From an uncultured Eubacteriales bacterium (GTDB taxonomy: Bacteria > Bacillota > Clostridia > Lachnospirales > Lachnospiraceae): a stretch of 32,694 bases of DNA. The notes beneath the pieces are model-generated. The model saw nothing but the letters and a program-made list of their open reading frames with translations, had not been told where the DNA came from and did no database searches. A program made the translations under genes and the position numbers. Positions 31,649 through 32,694 of the stretch are shown here, piece by piece (the first letter of the stretch is position 1; each line of letters opens with the position of its first letter). The stretch spans positions 1-32,694 of the forward strand of contig ONKP01000012.1 in assembly GCA_900318405.1 (NCBI GenBank), in the 5' to 3' direction.

Positions 31649-32694
31649 TATACGGCACCTCCTATGATATACAGCATGGTGATGATGATAACCGCTGTCA
31701 TGAGAAGCTGCGACGGCAGCATCAGTTTCCTCTGACCGATCTTATGAGCAAAGTAGTAATTGGTCAGATACAGTTTCTTCGTATCTCCCTTGGAATCGAC
31801 AAAAGCATCATTGTTTCCGGTGTTAATGCCGTTCATATAGGAAAGCTTGATATTCGTCGGTGCATTCGCCGCCGCACGGTAAGAGATCAGCGGGATGGCG
31901 AAGACAACCATGATGACGATGATCAGGATATAGAGCACCTTCATCGGAAGCACGTCTGTATAGCTGCCGTACATCTCGACGATCATGGGATCGACAAAGA
32001 CTTTGGAGAGCAGCGGGAAGAGCGCGCAGAGTGCGATCATGAGCACCGCATGGATATTCAGGGAGATCTTCTCGTTCAGTCTCGTAATATCCCTGATCTT
32101 TGGCGAATCCGTGGCAGCGATCAGCTTGCCCATCCACTTCGTCCAGTAGAAGGAGGTTGTCGCGGAACCGAAGATAATGAAAAATACCAGCAGGATATTT
32201 CTGTCATCAACGGATGCGCGCAGTGCTGACCACTTGGAAACGAGCATGCCGAACGGTGCGAGGAACATACCTGCAATACCAATAAACTGCAGGATGGCAA
32301 GCCACGGCAGACGGTAGATCAGTCCGTGGAAGTCCTCAATATCTCTCGTATGCATGGAATTTTCCGTAGCACCCACATCCTGGAACAGCAGCGATTTCGA
32401 TACCGCATGGAAGATCATGAGGAAAACGGCTGCCCAGATTGTCTCGGTCACACCAACGCCGCAGCATGCGACCATCAGTCCGAGGTTCGAAATCGTGGAG
32501 AAAGCCAGCACCTTTTTTGCGTCTGTCTGTGCGATAGCCATGACAGATGCGGCGAAGAACGTAAAACCTCCGACAGCTGCAATCAGCATGCCGGTAACCG
32601 TTCCGGACATAGCCGGTGCCAGACGGATGAGCACATAGATGCCCGCTTTTACCATGGTAGCGGAGTGCAGCAGAGCGGATGACGGCGTAGGAGC
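31648..32694 (-). CDS. echA: Ech hydrogenase membrane subunit A (partial, runs off the window)
   Basis: NuoL/Mrp-antiporter-like subunit thought to pump H+ or Na+. The C-terminal 348 residues are present. The frame is open to the last base, and the most upstream residues read APTPSSALLHSATMVKAG, the invariant NuoL motif, so the true start lies outside and the ATG at 32655 is an internal Met. Many hydrophobic spans follow, with AQTDAKKVLAFSTISNLGLM and the His-rich channel segment FHAVSKSLLF. First of echA-B-C-D-E-F. Confidence 0.94.
   Translation of the reverse strand, partial: APTPSSALLHSATMVKAGIYVLIRLAPAMSGTVTGMLIAAVGGFTFFAASVMAIAQTDAKKVLAFSTISNLGLMVACCGVGVTETIWAAVFLMIFHAVSKSLLFQDVGATENSMHTRDIEDFHGLIYRLPWLAILQFIGIAGMFLAPFGMLVSKWSALRASVDDRNILLVFFIIFGSATTSFYWTKWMGKLIAATDSPKIRDITRLNEKISLNIHAVLMIALCALFPLLSKVFVDPMIVEMYGSYTDVLPMKVLYILIIVIMVVFAIPLISYRAAANAPTNIKLSYMNGINTGNNDAFVDSKGDTKKLYLTNYYFAHKIGQRKLMLPSQLLMTAVIIITMLYIIGGAV

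Noticed and set aside
32653-32655. ATG as start of the last minus-strand gene
   Set aside because: The 13 codons before it encode the conserved NuoL motif, so this Met is internal and the gene is cut by the window edge.

Overview
The window looks like chromosome from a low-G+C-lineage anaerobe with fairly GC-rich genes, most likely Clostridia close to Lachnospiraceae. The pointers are a DUF5721-type protein, a small three-helix membrane protein of a kind common in that family, a PyrK/PyrD type 1B dihydroorotate dehydrogenase pair, a CIRCE-like heat-shock site, AGGAGG ribosome binding sites and clean sigma-A promoters. The assignment is inferred from gene content; no 16S or marker search was possible.

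Layout. 1-1704: upstream spacer with a degenerate 41-bp tandem repeat, then a plus-strand lipoprotein of the serine beta-lactamase-like fold whose catalytic residues appear lost. 1739-1950: a nested palindromic element between convergent genes. 14143 down to 1967 (minus strand): a nucleotide-synthesis block, pyrC-pyrF-pyrK-pyrD-pyrE, a small membrane protein, an HD-domain nucleotidase, an M29-type aminopeptidase, then purE-purM-purN-purD. The pyr operon has a consensus promoter with a perfect inverted repeat between -35 and -10. Divergent from it is a cold-shock gene (14454-14654) with a perfect sigma-A promoter and a structured leader.

14828-16060: a bidirectional terminator, a long perfect hairpin, a Ser-rich single-span membrane protein and a DUF5721-like protein. 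16172-20970 (minus): glnS, then htpG and aroK. The glnS terminator is also a 16/18 match to the CIRCE (HrcA) operator and sits against the htpG promoter. 21120-21193 is tRNA-Val(CAC) with its own promoter and terminator. 21345-32694 (minus): an energy-converting Ech [NiFe] hydrogenase operon (echA partial, echB-F), then hypF, hypC, hypD, hypE for Ni-Fe(CN)2CO cofactor assembly, then glf (UDP-galactopyranose mutase). Ech would couple ferredoxin oxidation to H2 formation and ion pumping; the Hyp proteins mature its large subunit, whose C-terminus ends just after the last CxxC, so no endopeptidase is expected.

The most unusual signal is not a gene. Most of the longer spacers inside minus-strand operons carry short degenerate tandem repeats (periods about 25-47 bp). 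They copy the end of the gene before and/or the ribosome binding site and start of the gene after. Several copies encode tiny ORFs whose stop codon overlaps the next start (ATGA/GTGA). The clearest case is 7964-8085, where the last codons of the HD gene recur twice and the last copy supplies the aminopeptidase start codon.
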